A stretch of 64,000 nt of DNA from Polaromonas sp. JS666 (lineage in GTDB: Bacteria > Pseudomonadota > Gammaproteobacteria > Burkholderiales > Burkholderiaceae_C). The number at the start of each line of letters is the position of its first letter. Position 1 is the stretch's first letter. Positions 46,034 to 55,705 of the stretch are shown here, piece after piece. Below the pieces are notes generated by a model, which was not told where the DNA came from, searched no databases, and was given only the letters and a program-made list of their open reading frames with translations. The DNA is taken from positions 124,001 to 188,000 of the forward strand of contig NZ_FNHX01000006.1 of assembly GCF_900103405.1 (NCBI RefSeq), given 5' to 3'. A program made the position numbers and the translations under genes.

Positions 46034-47392
46034 ATGAAGCAGACCGCAAAACATTCCTTGCTCATGGCAGCCCTGCTGGCCGGCGCGATCTCCGCCCAGG
46101 CCGGCGTCACCGCCGAAGAGGCCGCCAGGCTCAAATCCACCTTGACGCCCATGGGTGCCGAAAAAGCCGGCAACAAGGACGGCAGCATCCCGCCCTGGGA
46201 AGGGGGCCTGACCAAGGCCACACCGGGCTACAAGAACGGCGACGCGCGGCCCGACCTCTACCCCAGCGAAAAACCCCTCCTGTCGATCAACGCCAAAAAC
46301 ATGGCGCAGCATGCCGACAAGCTGACCGACGGCGTGCAGGCGCTGATGAAGAAGTACCCCGACTTCCGCATCGATGTCTATCCCACGCACCGCACGGCGG
46401 CGGCGCCGCAGTCGGTATACGACAACACCTTCAAGAACGCCACCCGGGCCAAAACCATAGAAGGCGGCTACGGCATGGAAGGCGCTTTCGGCGGCATACC
46501 GTTTCCCATCCCCAAGGACGGTTATGAAGCCATGTGGAACCAGCGCACGGCCTGGCGCGGCGGCAACTTCTCCATGCCCATGCGCGTGTGGGTGGTGACC
46601 TCCGACGGCAAGCGCACCATGGCCTCGGGCGGCACGCAGACCATACGCCAGGCCTTTTACGACAAGGACGGCAGCGCCGAGAAGTTCGACGGCTACTACC
46701 AGTACGGCAAGCTGGTGGTCAACGCGCCGGGCTCCAAGGCGGGCGAGGCCATCCTGGCCCTCGACGGCGTCTCGGAAGCCGCGCCGCGCGGCCTGTGGCA
46801 GTACCTGGTGGGCCAGCGCCGCGTGCGCAAGGCGCCTTCCGTGGCCTATGACACACCCGACTCGGTGACCTCCGGCATAGGCCTGTTCGACGAGGCCTTC
46901 ACCTTGTTCGGCCCCATCGACAAGCACGAACTCAAGCTGGTGGGCAAGAAGGAAATCTACATCCCCTACAACAACAACCGCGCCGCCTCCGCGAAGATCG
47001 AGGACCTGGTCACGCCCAACACGCTGAACCCCGCGCAGGTGCGCTGGGAGCTGCACCGCGTCTGGGAAGTCGAGGCCACACTGGCGGCCGGCAAGCGCCA
47101 CGTGGTGCCCAAGCGCAAGTACTACATCGACGAGGACTCCTGGCAGATCGCGCTGTTCGACGGCTGGGACGCCAAGGGCCAGCTCTGGCGCACCAACTAC
47201 GCGCTGATGCTGACGGCGCCGGACATCCCGGCCGTGAGCAACGTCGTGCTGTGGGGCGGCTATGACATGCAGACCGGCGCCTACTACCTGAACATGGCCT
47301 CCAACGAACTGCCCAAGCAGTACGAGGTGCAGCCGCCGATTCCGCGCTCCTTCTTCAGCGCCGAGTCCCTCTCCAGCGAAGGCGCGCGCTGA
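46034..47392 (+). CDS. DUF1329 periplasmic protein (LolA/LolB-like fold)
   Basis: A 452-residue protein with a signal peptide at about 1-21 (LLMAALLAGAISAQA). It has the DUF1329 start (GVTAEEAARLKSTLTPMGAEKAGN, IPPWEGGLTKA) and the FGGIPFPIPKDGYEAMWNQRTAW motif. The fold is considered related to lipoprotein carriers, so it may carry a hydrophobic ligand across the periplasm. It follows the DUF1302 gene by 38 bases and overlaps the next gene (TGATG). Confidence 0.87.
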   Translation: MKQTAKHSLLMAALLAGAISAQAGVTAEEAARLKSTLTPMGAEKAGNKDGSIPPWEGGLTKATPGYKNGDARPDLYPSEKPLLSINAKNMAQHADKLTDGVQALMKKYPDFRIDVYPTHRTAAAPQSVYDNTFKNATRAKTIEGGYGMEGAFGGIPFPIPKDGYEAMWNQRTAWRGGNFSMPMRVWVVTSDGKRTMASGGTQTIRQAFYDKDGSAEKFDGYYQYGKLVVNAPGSKAGEAILALDGVSEAAPRGLWQYLVGQRRVRKAPSVAYDTPDSVTSGIGLFDEAFTLFGPIDKHELKLVGKKEIYIPYNNNRAASAKIEDLVTPNTLNPAQVRWELHRVWEVEATLAAGKRHVVPKRKYYIDEDSWQIALFDGWDAKGQLWRTNYALMLTAPDIPAVSNVVLWGGYDMQTGAYYLNMASNELPKQYEVQPPIPRSFFSAESLSSEGAR

Positions 47393-48453
47393 TGGCCGGA
47401 GTCACGCGCCGGCAGGCCGCCCTGGCGGGCCTGCTGGGCGGCGCCGCGGCCATGGCCCCCGCATGGGCGGCCAGCGTGCCGGCCGTGCTGTCGCAGGCCG
47501 CGCTGCTCACGCCCAAGGCATTGGGTGCGGCCACGCTGGCCGTGGCGCGGGCCGGCGACCGGCTGGTGGCCGTCGGCGAGCGCGGCACGGTGCTGCTGTC
47601 GGACGACCACGGCGCGAGCTGGCGCCAGGCGCAGGTGCCGGTGCAAGCCAGCCTGACAGCCGTGTGTTTTGCCGATGCGCGCACCGGCTGGGCCGCCGGC
47701 CACCTGGGCGTCATCCTGCGCAGCGACGACGCCGGCGCCAGCTGGCACAAACAGCTTGACGGCGTGCAGGCGGCGGAACTCGTGAAGCAGGCCGCGCAGC
47801 GCACGGGCGACGCTGGCGCCATGGCGCAAGCCCAGCGCCTGGTGGAAGAAGGCGCGGACAAACCGTTTTTTGACCTGGAGTTCATGGACGCCCAGCGCGG
47901 CTTTGCCGTGGGTGCCTACAACCTGATGTTTGCCACCACGGACGGCGGCAAGAGCTGGACGGCGCTGGGGCCGCGGCTGCCCAACCCCAAGAGCCTGCAC
48001 CTCTATGGCGTGCGCGCGCGCGGCCGCACACTGGTGGTCGCCGGCGAGCAGGGCCTGCTGCTGCGCTCCAGCGACGGCGGCGCCAGCTTCAGCGCGCTGG
48101 CCTCGCCCTACAAGGGCAGTTTTTTCGGCCTGCTGCAGACACGCGGCGGCGCCCTGGTGGCCTACGGCCTGCGCGGCACGGCTTACCGCTCCGGCGATGA
48201 AGGGCAGCACTGGGACAAGCTGGACACCGGTGTGCCCATGGCCGTCGGCGCCGGCCTGGCTTTGCCGGACGGCGGTTTCGTGCTGCTGAGCCAGGCCGGT
48301 GATGCCTTGCTGGGCGCCGAGAACGGCCCCGCCCTCAAGCGCATCCCGGCGCGCGAAGCCGTGCCGGTCTCCGGCGCCGCGCTGGCCGCCGACGGCACCC
48401 TGGTGCTGGCCAGCCTGCGCGGCATGCGGCGCGTGCAACTGCCTGCCCACTGA
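47392..48453 (+). CDS. YCF48/BNR-repeat exported protein
   Basis: A 353-residue beta-propeller. The signal resembles Tat (TRRQAALAGLLGG), ending PAWAAS. Repeated Asp-box motifs are visible: LLSDDHGASWRQ, LRSDDAGASWHK, FATTDGGKSWTA, LRSSDGGASFSA and YRSGDEGQHWDK, each one blade, as in YCF48/HCF136-type proteins. YCF48 proteins assist assembly of membrane complexes. In this cluster it is a fixed partner of DUF1302, DUF1329 and MMPL genes. The ATG shares bases with the preceding stop. Confidence 0.86.
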   Translation: MAGVTRRQAALAGLLGGAAAMAPAWAASVPAVLSQAALLTPKALGAATLAVARAGDRLVAVGERGTVLLSDDHGASWRQAQVPVQASLTAVCFADARTGWAAGHLGVILRSDDAGASWHKQLDGVQAAELVKQAAQRTGDAGAMAQAQRLVEEGADKPFFDLEFMDAQRGFAVGAYNLMFATTDGGKSWTALGPRLPNPKSLHLYGVRARGRTLVVAGEQGLLLRSSDGGASFSALASPYKGSFFGLLQTRGGALVAYGLRGTAYRSGDEGQHWDKLDTGVPMAVGAGLALPDGGFVLLSQAGDALLGAENGPALKRIPAREAVPVSGAALAADGTLVLASLRGMRRVQLPAH

Positions 48454-48475
48454 AGAAGAGAGCTACCTCAACGTT

Positions 48476-50914
48476 ATGCACGCCGATTCCTCCTCCGCTT
48501 CCTCTCCTGATCTCCAGCCCGCTCAACCCGTCGTTGCGCGGCTGGAGGATTTCGACACGCGCTCGGGCACCCTGCTCGAGCGCGTCTTTTTTAATCACCG
48601 GCCCTGGGTCATGGCCGTCTGCGTGCTGCTCACCCTGCTGCTGGGCTGGCAGGCGACCAAGCTGCGGCTCAACGCGAGCTTTGAAAAAACCATTCCCACG
48701 GGCCACCCCTACATCGTCAACTACCTGGCCCACAAGGCCGACCTGGGCGGCCAGGCCAATGCGCTGCGGCTGGTGGTGGAGGCCAAACAGGGCACCATCT
48801 TCGACAAGGCCTACCTGGACGCACTGCAAAAGGTCAATGACGAGATCTTTTTGCTGCCCGGCGTGGACCGGCCCTTCATGAAGTCGCTGTGGACCTCCAA
48901 CACGCGCTGGGTGGCGGTGACCGAGGAAGGCCTGGACGGCGGGCCGGTGATCCCCGATGCCTATGACGGCTCGCCCGCCAGCCTGGCCGGGCTGCGCGCC
49001 AACGTCGAGCGCTCGGGCGAGATCGGCCAGCTGGTGGCGGGCGACTTCAAGTCCAGCATCGTGTTTGTGCCCCTGCTGGACCGCAACCCCGAGACCGGCC
49101 AGGCGCTGGACTACGGCGAGCTGTCGCGCCAGATCGAGGCCTTGCGCGCCAAGTACGGCAGCGACACGCTGCAGATCCGCGTGACCGGTTTTGCGAAAGT
49201 GGTGGGCGACCTGATCGAAGGCCTGCACCAGGTGCTGCTGTTTTTCCTGCTGGCCCTGGCCATCACCACCGTGGTGCTCTACGGCTACACCCGCTGCAAG
49301 CGCAGCACCGCGCTGGTGGTGGCCTGCTCGCTGGTGGCGGTGGTCTGGCAGTTCGGCCTGCTGGCGCTGCTGGGTTACGAGCTGGACCCTTATTCGGTGC
49401 TGGTGCCCTTTCTGGTGTTCGCCATCGGCATGAGCCACGGCGCGCAGAAGATGAACGGCATCATGCAGGACATAGGCCGCGGCACGCACCGCGTGGTGGC
49501 CGCGCGCTACACCTTCCGGCGCCTCTTCGTGGCCGGCCTGACCGCCCTGCTCTGCGATGCGGTGGGCTTCGCAGTGCTGGTCATCATCCAGATCAAGGTC
49601 ATCCAGGACCTGGCGCTGATCGCCAGCATAGGCGTGGCGGTGCTGATCTTCAGCAACCTGGTGCTGCTGCCCATCCTTTTGTCCTATGCGGGCGTGGCGC
49701 CGGCCGCCGCGGCGCGCAGCCTGCGCCAGGAAACGGAACAGCAGGGCCGGCGCTCATGGCTGTGGGCCTTGCTCGACCATTTCACGCAAAGGCGCTGGGC
49801 CACAACGGCCGTGGCAGTCGCGGCCCTGATGGCCGCGGGCGGTTATGCCGCCAGCCTGCACCTGAAGATAGGCGACCTGGATGCGGGCGCCTCCGAGCTG
49901 CGGCCGGGCTCGCGCTACAACCAGGACAACGCCTACCAGATCGCCCACTACGCGGCCAGCGCCGACATCCTGACGGTGATGGTGACCACGCCCGCGGACA
50001 AATGCACGGCCTATGAAACCCTGGCCAAGGTCGACGCCCTGGCCTGGCGGCTTGAACAGTTGCCCGGCGTGGAATCCACCAACTCCATGGCCGCGCTGTC
50101 CAAGCTGGCCATGGTGGGCTACAACGAAGGCAACTTCAAATGGTTTGAGCTGCTGCCCAACGAGGGTGCCCTGGGCGGCGTGCAGACGCGCGCGCCGCGC
50201 GAGCTCTTCAACCAGAGCTGTTCCTTCCTGGCCCTCTATGTCTACCTGAAAGACCACAAGGCCGAAACGCTGGCCGGCGTGGTGGAGGGCGTGGAGCGCT
50301 TCGCGGCCGTCAACAACACGCCCGAGGTCAGCTTCAAGCTCGCGGCGGGCAGCGCCGGCATCGCGGCCGCCACCAACATCGTGGTGGGCAAGGCCATGCG
50401 CGAGATGCTGCTATGGGTGTATGCGGCGGTGGTCATCCTGTGCTGGATCACCTTCCGCTCCTGGCGCGCGGTGGTGGTGGCGGTGCTGCCGCTGGTGCTG
50501 ACTTCGATTTTGTGCGAAGCGCTGATGGTGGGCCTGGGCATGGGGGTCAAAGTCGCCACCTTGCCGGTCATCGCGCTGGGGGTGGGCATAGGCGTGGACT
50601 ACGCGCTCTATGTGCTCAGCATCACGCTGGCCCGCATGCGCGAGGGCGCCAGCCTGTCCGACGCCTACCACCATGCGCTGCAGTTCACCGGCCGCGTGGT
50701 GCTGCTCACCGGCATCACGCTGGCGCTCGCCGTGGGCACCTGGGCGTTTTCGCCGATCAAGTTCCAGGCCGACATGGGCATCCTGCTGGCCTTTATGTTT
50801 GTGTGGAACATGGTGGGAGCGCTGGTGCTGCTGCCGGCGCTGGCCTACTTCCTGCTGCGGCCGGCCCCGGCCTTCGCCAAGCCCAAACCGGCCGGCGCGG
50901 GTGTGCCGGCATGA
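48476..50914 (+). CDS. MMPL/RND-superfamily transporter
   Basis: An 812-residue inner-membrane protein with about twelve helices in two halves. Helix 1 is at about 45-65, followed by a large periplasmic loop, then the cluster at 240-430 with YSVLVPFLVFAIGMSHGAQKMNG. A second loop and the cluster at 630-800 follow, including IALGVGIGVDYALYVLSITLARM, where Asp in the middle of the helix is the proton-relay position. It is an RND of the MmpL/HpnN kind, with no membrane-fusion or TolC gene beside it. ATG 48476 is chosen; the frame before it is antisense-like. The next gene overlaps it (ATGA). Confidence 0.9.
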   Translation: MHADSSSASSPDLQPAQPVVARLEDFDTRSGTLLERVFFNHRPWVMAVCVLLTLLLGWQATKLRLNASFEKTIPTGHPYIVNYLAHKADLGGQANALRLVVEAKQGTIFDKAYLDALQKVNDEIFLLPGVDRPFMKSLWTSNTRWVAVTEEGLDGGPVIPDAYDGSPASLAGLRANVERSGEIGQLVAGDFKSSIVFVPLLDRNPETGQALDYGELSRQIEALRAKYGSDTLQIRVTGFAKVVGDLIEGLHQVLLFFLLALAITTVVLYGYTRCKRSTALVVACSLVAVVWQFGLLALLGYELDPYSVLVPFLVFAIGMSHGAQKMNGIMQDIGRGTHRVVAARYTFRRLFVAGLTALLCDAVGFAVLVIIQIKVIQDLALIASIGVAVLIFSNLVLLPILLSYAGVAPAAAARSLRQETEQQGRRSWLWALLDHFTQRRWATTAVAVAALMAAGGYAASLHLKIGDLDAGASELRPGSRYNQDNAYQIAHYAASADILTVMVTTPADKCTAYETLAKVDALAWRLEQLPGVESTNSMAALSKLAMVGYNEGNFKWFELLPNEGALGGVQTRAPRELFNQSCSFLALYVYLKDHKAETLAGVVEGVERFAAVNNTPEVSFKLAAGSAGIAAATNIVVGKAMREMLLWVYAAVVILCWITFRSWRAVVVAVLPLVLTSILCEALMVGLGMGVKVATLPVIALGVGIGVDYALYVLSITLARMREGASLSDAYHHALQFTGRVVLLTGITLALAVGTWAFSPIKFQADMGILLAFMFVWNMVGALVLLPALAYFLLRPAPAFAKPKPAGAGVPA

Positions 50915-52023
50915 ACCGGCGCACACTGCTGGCCGCGGCAATGCTGCTGTGCGCCTGCATGGCAAGCCGGGCCGCGCCCGAACCCATCGTCATCGGGCAA
51001 TCGCTGCCACTGACCGGCGCGGGCTTTCCGGTCGCCAACCGCGTGCTGGCCGGCGCCCGCGCGCATGTGGAGCGCGTCAATGCGTCGGGCGGCATCCTCG
51101 GGCGCCCCGTGGAGCTGGTGACACTGGACGACGGCGGCGACGCCAAACGCGTGGCCGCCAACCTGCGAACCCTGGTGCGCCAGCACAAGGCGGCGCTCAT
51201 CGTGAACTGCCTGGGCGAGCGGGCCTGCCTGGAGGCGGCCCAGGCCACGCGCGAGCTGCGTGTGCCGCTGGTCGGCCCCATGTCGGGCGCGCTGGCCCTT
51301 CGCGTCCCGGACCTTCGCCATGTGTTCAGCCTGCGGCCGGACGATGCCAGGGAGGCCGAGGCCCTGGCGCGCCAGCTGGCATCGATTGGCGTTTCAAAGG
51401 TAGTGCTGCTGGCCGATGACTCCGAACCGGCGCGCACCGAGGCTTTGACGGCAGCCTTGCAAGGCAAGGGCCGGCAGTTCACGCGCATCACGGTCGACAC
51501 GCGCCTGGAGACCATCGACAAGGCTTTTCAGGACGTCGCCAAAGCCGCGCCGCAAGCCCTGGTGCTGAACCTGGGTAACGAGGTGCTCGATGCGCTGGGT
51601 CGGCTGCCGGCCTCGGCCTACGACAGCGCACCCTCCACCGTCGCCACCTTGTCGACGGCGGGACTCACGCAGCTGACGCGCCTGTTTCGCAACCGGCTGG
51701 TGGGTTACACCAGCGTGGTACCGAACCCCGAGGTGGCCCGCCTGCCCATCGTGCGCGAACTCGAGCGCGATGCCGACGCCTTCATAGGCCCCGAGGCGCT
51801 GACCTTCGAAGGCCTGGAGTCCTACCTGAATCTGCGTGTCTGCACCGAGGCCTTGCGCCGTGCCGGCCCGCGCGCCGACGGCCAGCGCCTGGGCGAGGCG
51901 ATGGAGAGCCTGGGCGCGCTGGACCTGGGCGGCTTCAGGCTGCTGTTTGGAAAAGAGCGGCACCACGCGTCGGACCTTGTCGAGATCGGCATGCGCGCGC
52001 GCGACGGGAAATTGCTCAGATGA
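50911..52023 (+). CDS. Lone Liv-type ABC substrate-binding protein
   Basis: A 370-residue Peripla_BP_6 protein. The signal peptide is at about 1-21 (LLAAAMLLCACMASRA), with a Cys at 14 and 16 that does not form a clear lipobox. The mature part opens IVIGQSLPLTGAGFPVANR, and GGILGRPVELVTLDDGGDA follows. No permease or ATPase gene is near. It is coupled to the MMPL gene by an ATGA overlap, so it may present a ligand to that transporter or sense it. Confidence 0.86.
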   Translation: MNRRTLLAAAMLLCACMASRAAPEPIVIGQSLPLTGAGFPVANRVLAGARAHVERVNASGGILGRPVELVTLDDGGDAKRVAANLRTLVRQHKAALIVNCLGERACLEAAQATRELRVPLVGPMSGALALRVPDLRHVFSLRPDDAREAEALARQLASIGVSKVVLLADDSEPARTEALTAALQGKGRQFTRITVDTRLETIDKAFQDVAKAAPQALVLNLGNEVLDALGRLPASAYDSAPSTVATLSTAGLTQLTRLFRNRLVGYTSVVPNPEVARLPIVRELERDADAFIGPEALTFEGLESYLNLRVCTEALRRAGPRADGQRLGEAMESLGALDLGGFRLLFGKERHHASDLVEIGMRARDGKLLR

Positions 52024-52076
52024 CATCTCCCCCCGAAGCGCCTGCGGCGCCTCCCCCCAGGGGGCGCCAGCTGCGG

Positions 52077-52094
52077 CCCGGCAAAGCCGGTTCC
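52077..52094. repeat. Second copy of the 18-bp dispersed palindromic repeat
   Basis: CCCGGCAAAGCCGGTTCC is identical to 4086-4103. It lies in 52024-52137, after the binding protein, with a CCCCCC/GGGGGCG palindrome upstream (about 52052-52065) as at the other copy. It contains a CCGGC-AAA-GCCGG hairpin. Confidence 0.6.
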
Positions 52095-52137
52095 GCGCTG
52101 GCCCTTGTACTGCAACTGTGAACTGCGAAGGACTGTA

Positions 52138-53097
52138 ATGACCACACCTGCCATCCCCACCGTGCTCGACACGGCACCCATGGATCCCGCCCTGGCCGGC
52201 TTCCTGGCCCAGGCCGCCGCGCAAGGCAACCCGCCGCTGGAAAGCCTGCCTCCCGCCATCGCACGACAGGTGTATCGCGAGTTGGCCGACACCTTGGGCC
52301 TGCCGGCACCGGCCATCGGGAAGGTAGAGGACACCTTCGCCCCCGGTCCCGCCGGCCCCCTGCGCCTGCGCGTGTACAGCCCCGACATCAGCGGCCCCTG
52401 GCCCGTGCTGCTGTATGCGCACGGCGGAGGTTTTGTGATCGGCGACCTGGAAACCCATGACAAGGTCTGCCGCACGCTGTGCTACCACGCCGGCATGCTG
52501 GTCGTGGCGGTCGATTACCGGCTGGCGCCCGAGCATCCCTTCCCCGCCGCGCCGGACGACGTCGAGGCCGCCCTGCTCTGGGTACTTGTGAACGCCAACG
52601 CGCGGGGCGGCGACGCCGGCCGCATTGCCGTGGCCGGCGACAGCGCCGGTGCGCAACTCGCGCTGGTGGCATCACGCCGCGTCAACACCGAGGCCGTCCG
52701 TGCCCTGGGCCTGATCTACCCGGTGGCGCAACACCCCGACCGGCCCAGCGCGTCTTACCCCGAGAACGAGGGCAAGTTCCTCAGCATGGGCGTGATGCAA
52801 TGGTTTATGGCCAGCTACCTCGGCAAGCAGACGGATGCACACAAGCACCCCGACTTTGCGCTGCTCGATTCAGGCGGCCTGGAAGATTTGCCCGCGACCT
52901 GGGTGGCGACCATGGGCCATGACCCGCTGCGCGACGAAGGCCATGCCCTCGCGCAGCGCGTAGCCGCGGCGGGCGTAGAAGTGGCACACCGGCATTACCC
53001 CGAGGCCATCCATGCCTGCATCCATTTCACGGCGGTGTCGCCTGTGGGCTTGCGGGTCATGGTGGACCTGGCGCAATGGTTACGCTCGCGGGTGTGA
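52138..53097 (+). CDS. Alpha/beta hydrolase, hormone-sensitive-lipase-type esterase
   Basis: A 319-residue esterase of the HSL family (bacterial group IV). The oxyanion-hole motif YAHGGGFVIGDLETH is at about 90, the nucleophile Ser in VAGDSAGAQLAL at about 165, the Asp near TMGHDPLRDEG and the His in YPEAIHACIHF. It should hydrolyse short-chain or aromatic esters. It follows the aromatic module but after a 114-base gap with repeats, so operon membership is unsure. Release of an aromatic alcohol for the SDR/ALDH pair would parallel areA in Acinetobacter. Confidence 0.88.
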   Translation: MTTPAIPTVLDTAPMDPALAGFLAQAAAQGNPPLESLPPAIARQVYRELADTLGLPAPAIGKVEDTFAPGPAGPLRLRVYSPDISGPWPVLLYAHGGGFVIGDLETHDKVCRTLCYHAGMLVVAVDYRLAPEHPFPAAPDDVEAALLWVLVNANARGGDAGRIAVAGDSAGAQLALVASRRVNTEAVRALGLIYPVAQHPDRPSASYPENEGKFLSMGVMQWFMASYLGKQTDAHKHPDFALLDSGGLEDLPATWVATMGHDPLRDEGHALAQRVAAAGVEVAHRHYPEAIHACIHFTAVSPVGLRVMVDLAQWLRSRV

Positions 53098-53109
53098 GGG
53101 CTCTCCGAC

Positions 53110-55134
53110 TCAAGCCTGTGGAGCCGTCCCGGCACGCCGGCGCGCAAAGTCCACATACCAGTCCAGGCAAGCGGGGTTGGCCATGGCGTCGCGGTTCACG
53201 ACTTTCTCGAGCGGCTGACCCAGCAGCAGCTTTTTGATCGGCAGTTCCTGTTTTTTGCCCGAGAGCGTGCGCGGGATTTCGGGCACGGCAAAAATCTCAT
53301 TGGGCACAAAACGCGGCGACAGTGCGGTCTTGACGGCCTGGTTGAGTTTGGCCTTCATCGCCTCGTCAAGTTCATGCCCGGGGCGCAGCACCACAAAGAG
53401 CGGCATATAACTTTCGCGGCCCAGGTATTCGAGGTCGACAACCATGGAGTCCAGCACCTCGGGCAGGGCCTCGATGGCGCTGTACAGCTCGCTGGTGCCC
53501 ATGCGCAGGCCGTGGCGGTTGATGGTGGCATCGCTGCGGCCGTAGATGATGCAGCCTCCCGAACGCGTGACCTTGAGCCAGTCGCCGTGGCGCCAGACGC
53601 CGGGGTAGGTGTCGAAGTAGCTGGCCAGATAACGTTGATTGTCCTTGTCGCCCACGAAGTACAGCGGCATGGAGGGCAAGGGCTGGGTGCAGACCAGTTC
53701 GCCGACTTCGTCGACCACGGACTCGCCCTTGTCGTTCCAGGCCTCGACGGCGCAGCCCAGGATGCGGCATTGCATTTCGCCAGGGACCACGGGCAGTTCG
53801 CGATTGCCGCCGATAAATGCGCCCGCGAAGTCCGTGCCCCCAGAGATATTGCACCACCAAATATTGGGGTTTCCCATCTTCGCGAATTGCGCCGTGCCCC
53901 AGCGCTGCGTGTCTTCGCTCAGCGGCGAGCCCGTGGTGCCCAGGGTGCGCAGCCGGCCCAGGTCCCCGCATTGCGCAATGTCTATGCCCGCCTTCATGCA
54001 GTTGGCAAAAAAGGCCGCGCCCGCGCCAAAAAAAGTCGCGCCGGTGTTGGCGACAAAACGCCACAGCGTGGTCCAGTCAGGCTGGTCCTTGTTGGTGCCG
54101 GCCGGGTTGCCGTCGTAAATGCAGCAGGTGGTGCCGTTGAGCAGGCTGGCGGCCTGAACGTTCCACATGATCCAGCCGGTGGAGCTGTACCAATGAAAGC
54201 GTTCGGGATGGGCGGCATCCGCATGGCTGGGTGCCAGGTCGTTGTGCAGGCGCAGCAGCGCCAGCCCCACCAGGGCCACACCGCCGTGGCCGTGGACGAT
54301 GGGCTTGGGCAGGCCGGTGGTGCCGCTGGAGTAAACAATCCACAGCGGATGCTCAAAAGGCAGCCAGAGCGGTTCGAAGGCCGCGGTTTGTTCATCGTTG
54401 CGCGCGACGGCCTGCGCGAAGCTCGCATGGCCGGCCGGCAGGCCGGAGGACGGGAGGATCTCGTGGATCAGCACATGCGTGACGCTGGGCAGCGCCGCGA
54501 CGAGTTCTGCCACCGCCTGGTCGCGCGCCATGTCGCGCCCGCCGTAGTGCACGCCGTTGCAGGCGATCAGCACCTTGGGTGCTATCTGGCGAAAGCGGTC
54601 CAGCACGGCAGGCGTGCCCATGTCGGGCGCGCAGACGCTCCAGACGGCGCCCAGGCTGACCGTCGCGAGAAAAGCGACCATGGTCTCGGGCGTGTTGGGC
54701 AGGTAGGCGGCCACGCGGTCGCCGGGCTGGACGCCCTGCGCCTTGAGGTGCAAGGCCAGCGAGGCCGACTGCCGGCGCATTTCGGCCCAGCCCAGTTGAC
54801 GCGCTGGCTCGCCCCTGGCCAGGCTGGCTTCGCCATGGCTCAGGATGGCAGGCACACCGGCCGCTTCGGCGGCTGCCACATGGCGGAACACCTGCCGCGC
54901 GTAATTGCCCTGCGCGCCGGGAAACCATTCGGCGCCCGGCATGGCGCGCCGGCCCAGCACGGCGGTGTGCGGCGTGGGTGACTGGACTTCAAAATAATCC
55001 CAGATACTTTGCCAGAAGGCGTCTATGTCGCTGACCGACCAGCGCCACAAAGCTTCGTAGTTGTCGAATGACAGGCCGCGCGTGGCCTGCAGCCAATTCT
55101 GGTAGTGGCGTATCTGGAACATGGGCACAACCAT
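53110..55134 (-). CDS. aacS: Acetoacetyl-CoA synthetase
   Basis: A protein of about 674 residues of the ANL superfamily. The acetoacetyl-CoA synthetase N-terminus (FQIRHYQNW, then DIDAFWQSIWDYFEV) distinguishes it from acetyl-CoA synthetases. The AMP-binding loop YSSGTTGLPKPIVHGHGG, FHWYSSTGWIMWN, and the C-terminal adenylation Lys in TLSGKKQELPIKKLL are present. It activates acetoacetate with ATP and CoA for ketone-body or PHB-linked carbon use. Starts at 55134 or 55122 are both possible; the frame continues to 55164. It is convergent with the esterase and divergent from the RNase H-like gene. Confidence 0.92.
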   Translation of the reverse strand: MVVPMFQIRHYQNWLQATRGLSFDNYEALWRWSVSDIDAFWQSIWDYFEVQSPTPHTAVLGRRAMPGAEWFPGAQGNYARQVFRHVAAAEAAGVPAILSHGEASLARGEPARQLGWAEMRRQSASLALHLKAQGVQPGDRVAAYLPNTPETMVAFLATVSLGAVWSVCAPDMGTPAVLDRFRQIAPKVLIACNGVHYGGRDMARDQAVAELVAALPSVTHVLIHEILPSSGLPAGHASFAQAVARNDEQTAAFEPLWLPFEHPLWIVYSSGTTGLPKPIVHGHGGVALVGLALLRLHNDLAPSHADAAHPERFHWYSSTGWIMWNVQAASLLNGTTCCIYDGNPAGTNKDQPDWTTLWRFVANTGATFFGAGAAFFANCMKAGIDIAQCGDLGRLRTLGTTGSPLSEDTQRWGTAQFAKMGNPNIWWCNISGGTDFAGAFIGGNRELPVVPGEMQCRILGCAVEAWNDKGESVVDEVGELVCTQPLPSMPLYFVGDKDNQRYLASYFDTYPGVWRHGDWLKVTRSGGCIIYGRSDATINRHGLRMGTSELYSAIEALPEVLDSMVVDLEYLGRESYMPLFVVLRPGHELDEAMKAKLNQAVKTALSPRFVPNEIFAVPEIPRTLSGKKQELPIKKLLLGQPLEKVVNRDAMANPACLDWYVDFARRRAGTAPQA

Positions 55135-55225
55135 AAACCAAGTCGGGCGGAGGCGGCCAGCCACGAAGGAGCCGTGGCGTATATTGGCTGGCGGCCGCGT
55201 GCCGCCCCACCCCGGAAAGTATTGA

Positions 55226-55669
55226 TTGACCGACCCAGCCTGGACGATTCACTGCGACGGCAGCGCCGTGCCCAACCCGGGCCGCATGGGCCTGGGCGCG
55301 GTGCTCACGGCGCCCGACGGCACGCGCCACCCGCTGTCCACCCTGGCGGAGGGCCGGGGCTGCAACAACGAGGCGGAACTGCGCGCGCTGATGGCAGCGC
55401 TGCAGGAGGCCAGGCAGCGCGGGGCGACCACGCTGCTGATCCACTGCGACAACAGCGTGGTCGTGGAACAACTCGCGGGAACCGCCCTTGAGCCTTTTTT
55501 GCGCCTGGCCCCGCTGTTTGGCGAAGTCCGCGCTATGCTGCGGTCTTTCGCATCAACGCGGCTGGTGTGGATACCACGCCACCGCAACCGTGAGGCCGAT
55601 GCACTTGCCAGGGCGGCCGTGGGGCTGCTGCCCAAGAGCCCGGTAGCGGCGCGCAAACGCCGGGCCTGA
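55226..55669 (+). CDS. Ribonuclease HI-like protein
   Basis: A 147-residue RNase H fold protein. The carboxylates are in place: Asp in HCDGSAVPNPG (about 10), Glu in NNEAELRAL (about 48), Asp in IHCDNSVVV (about 75) and Asp in READALARAA (about 125). The RNase HI basic protrusion is absent, as in the plant/archaeal-like group. It would cleave RNA in RNA/DNA hybrids. The TTG at 55226 is used, since IHCDGS must be near the N-terminus. A basic tail (ARKRRA) ends it. Confidence 0.85.
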   Translation: MTDPAWTIHCDGSAVPNPGRMGLGAVLTAPDGTRHPLSTLAEGRGCNNEAELRALMAALQEARQRGATTLLIHCDNSVVVEQLAGTALEPFLRLAPLFGEVRAMLRSFASTRLVWIPRHRNREADALARAAVGLLPKSPVAARKRRA

Positions 55670-55705
55670 GCCGGGCGGCCCAAAAACCAGTCCCCAGACA
55701 GGGGA

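Noticed and set aside
53374..54981. A 535-codon frame antisense to acetoacetyl-CoA synthetase.
   Set aside because: Same shadow pattern; the synthetase frame carries all the adenylation motifs.
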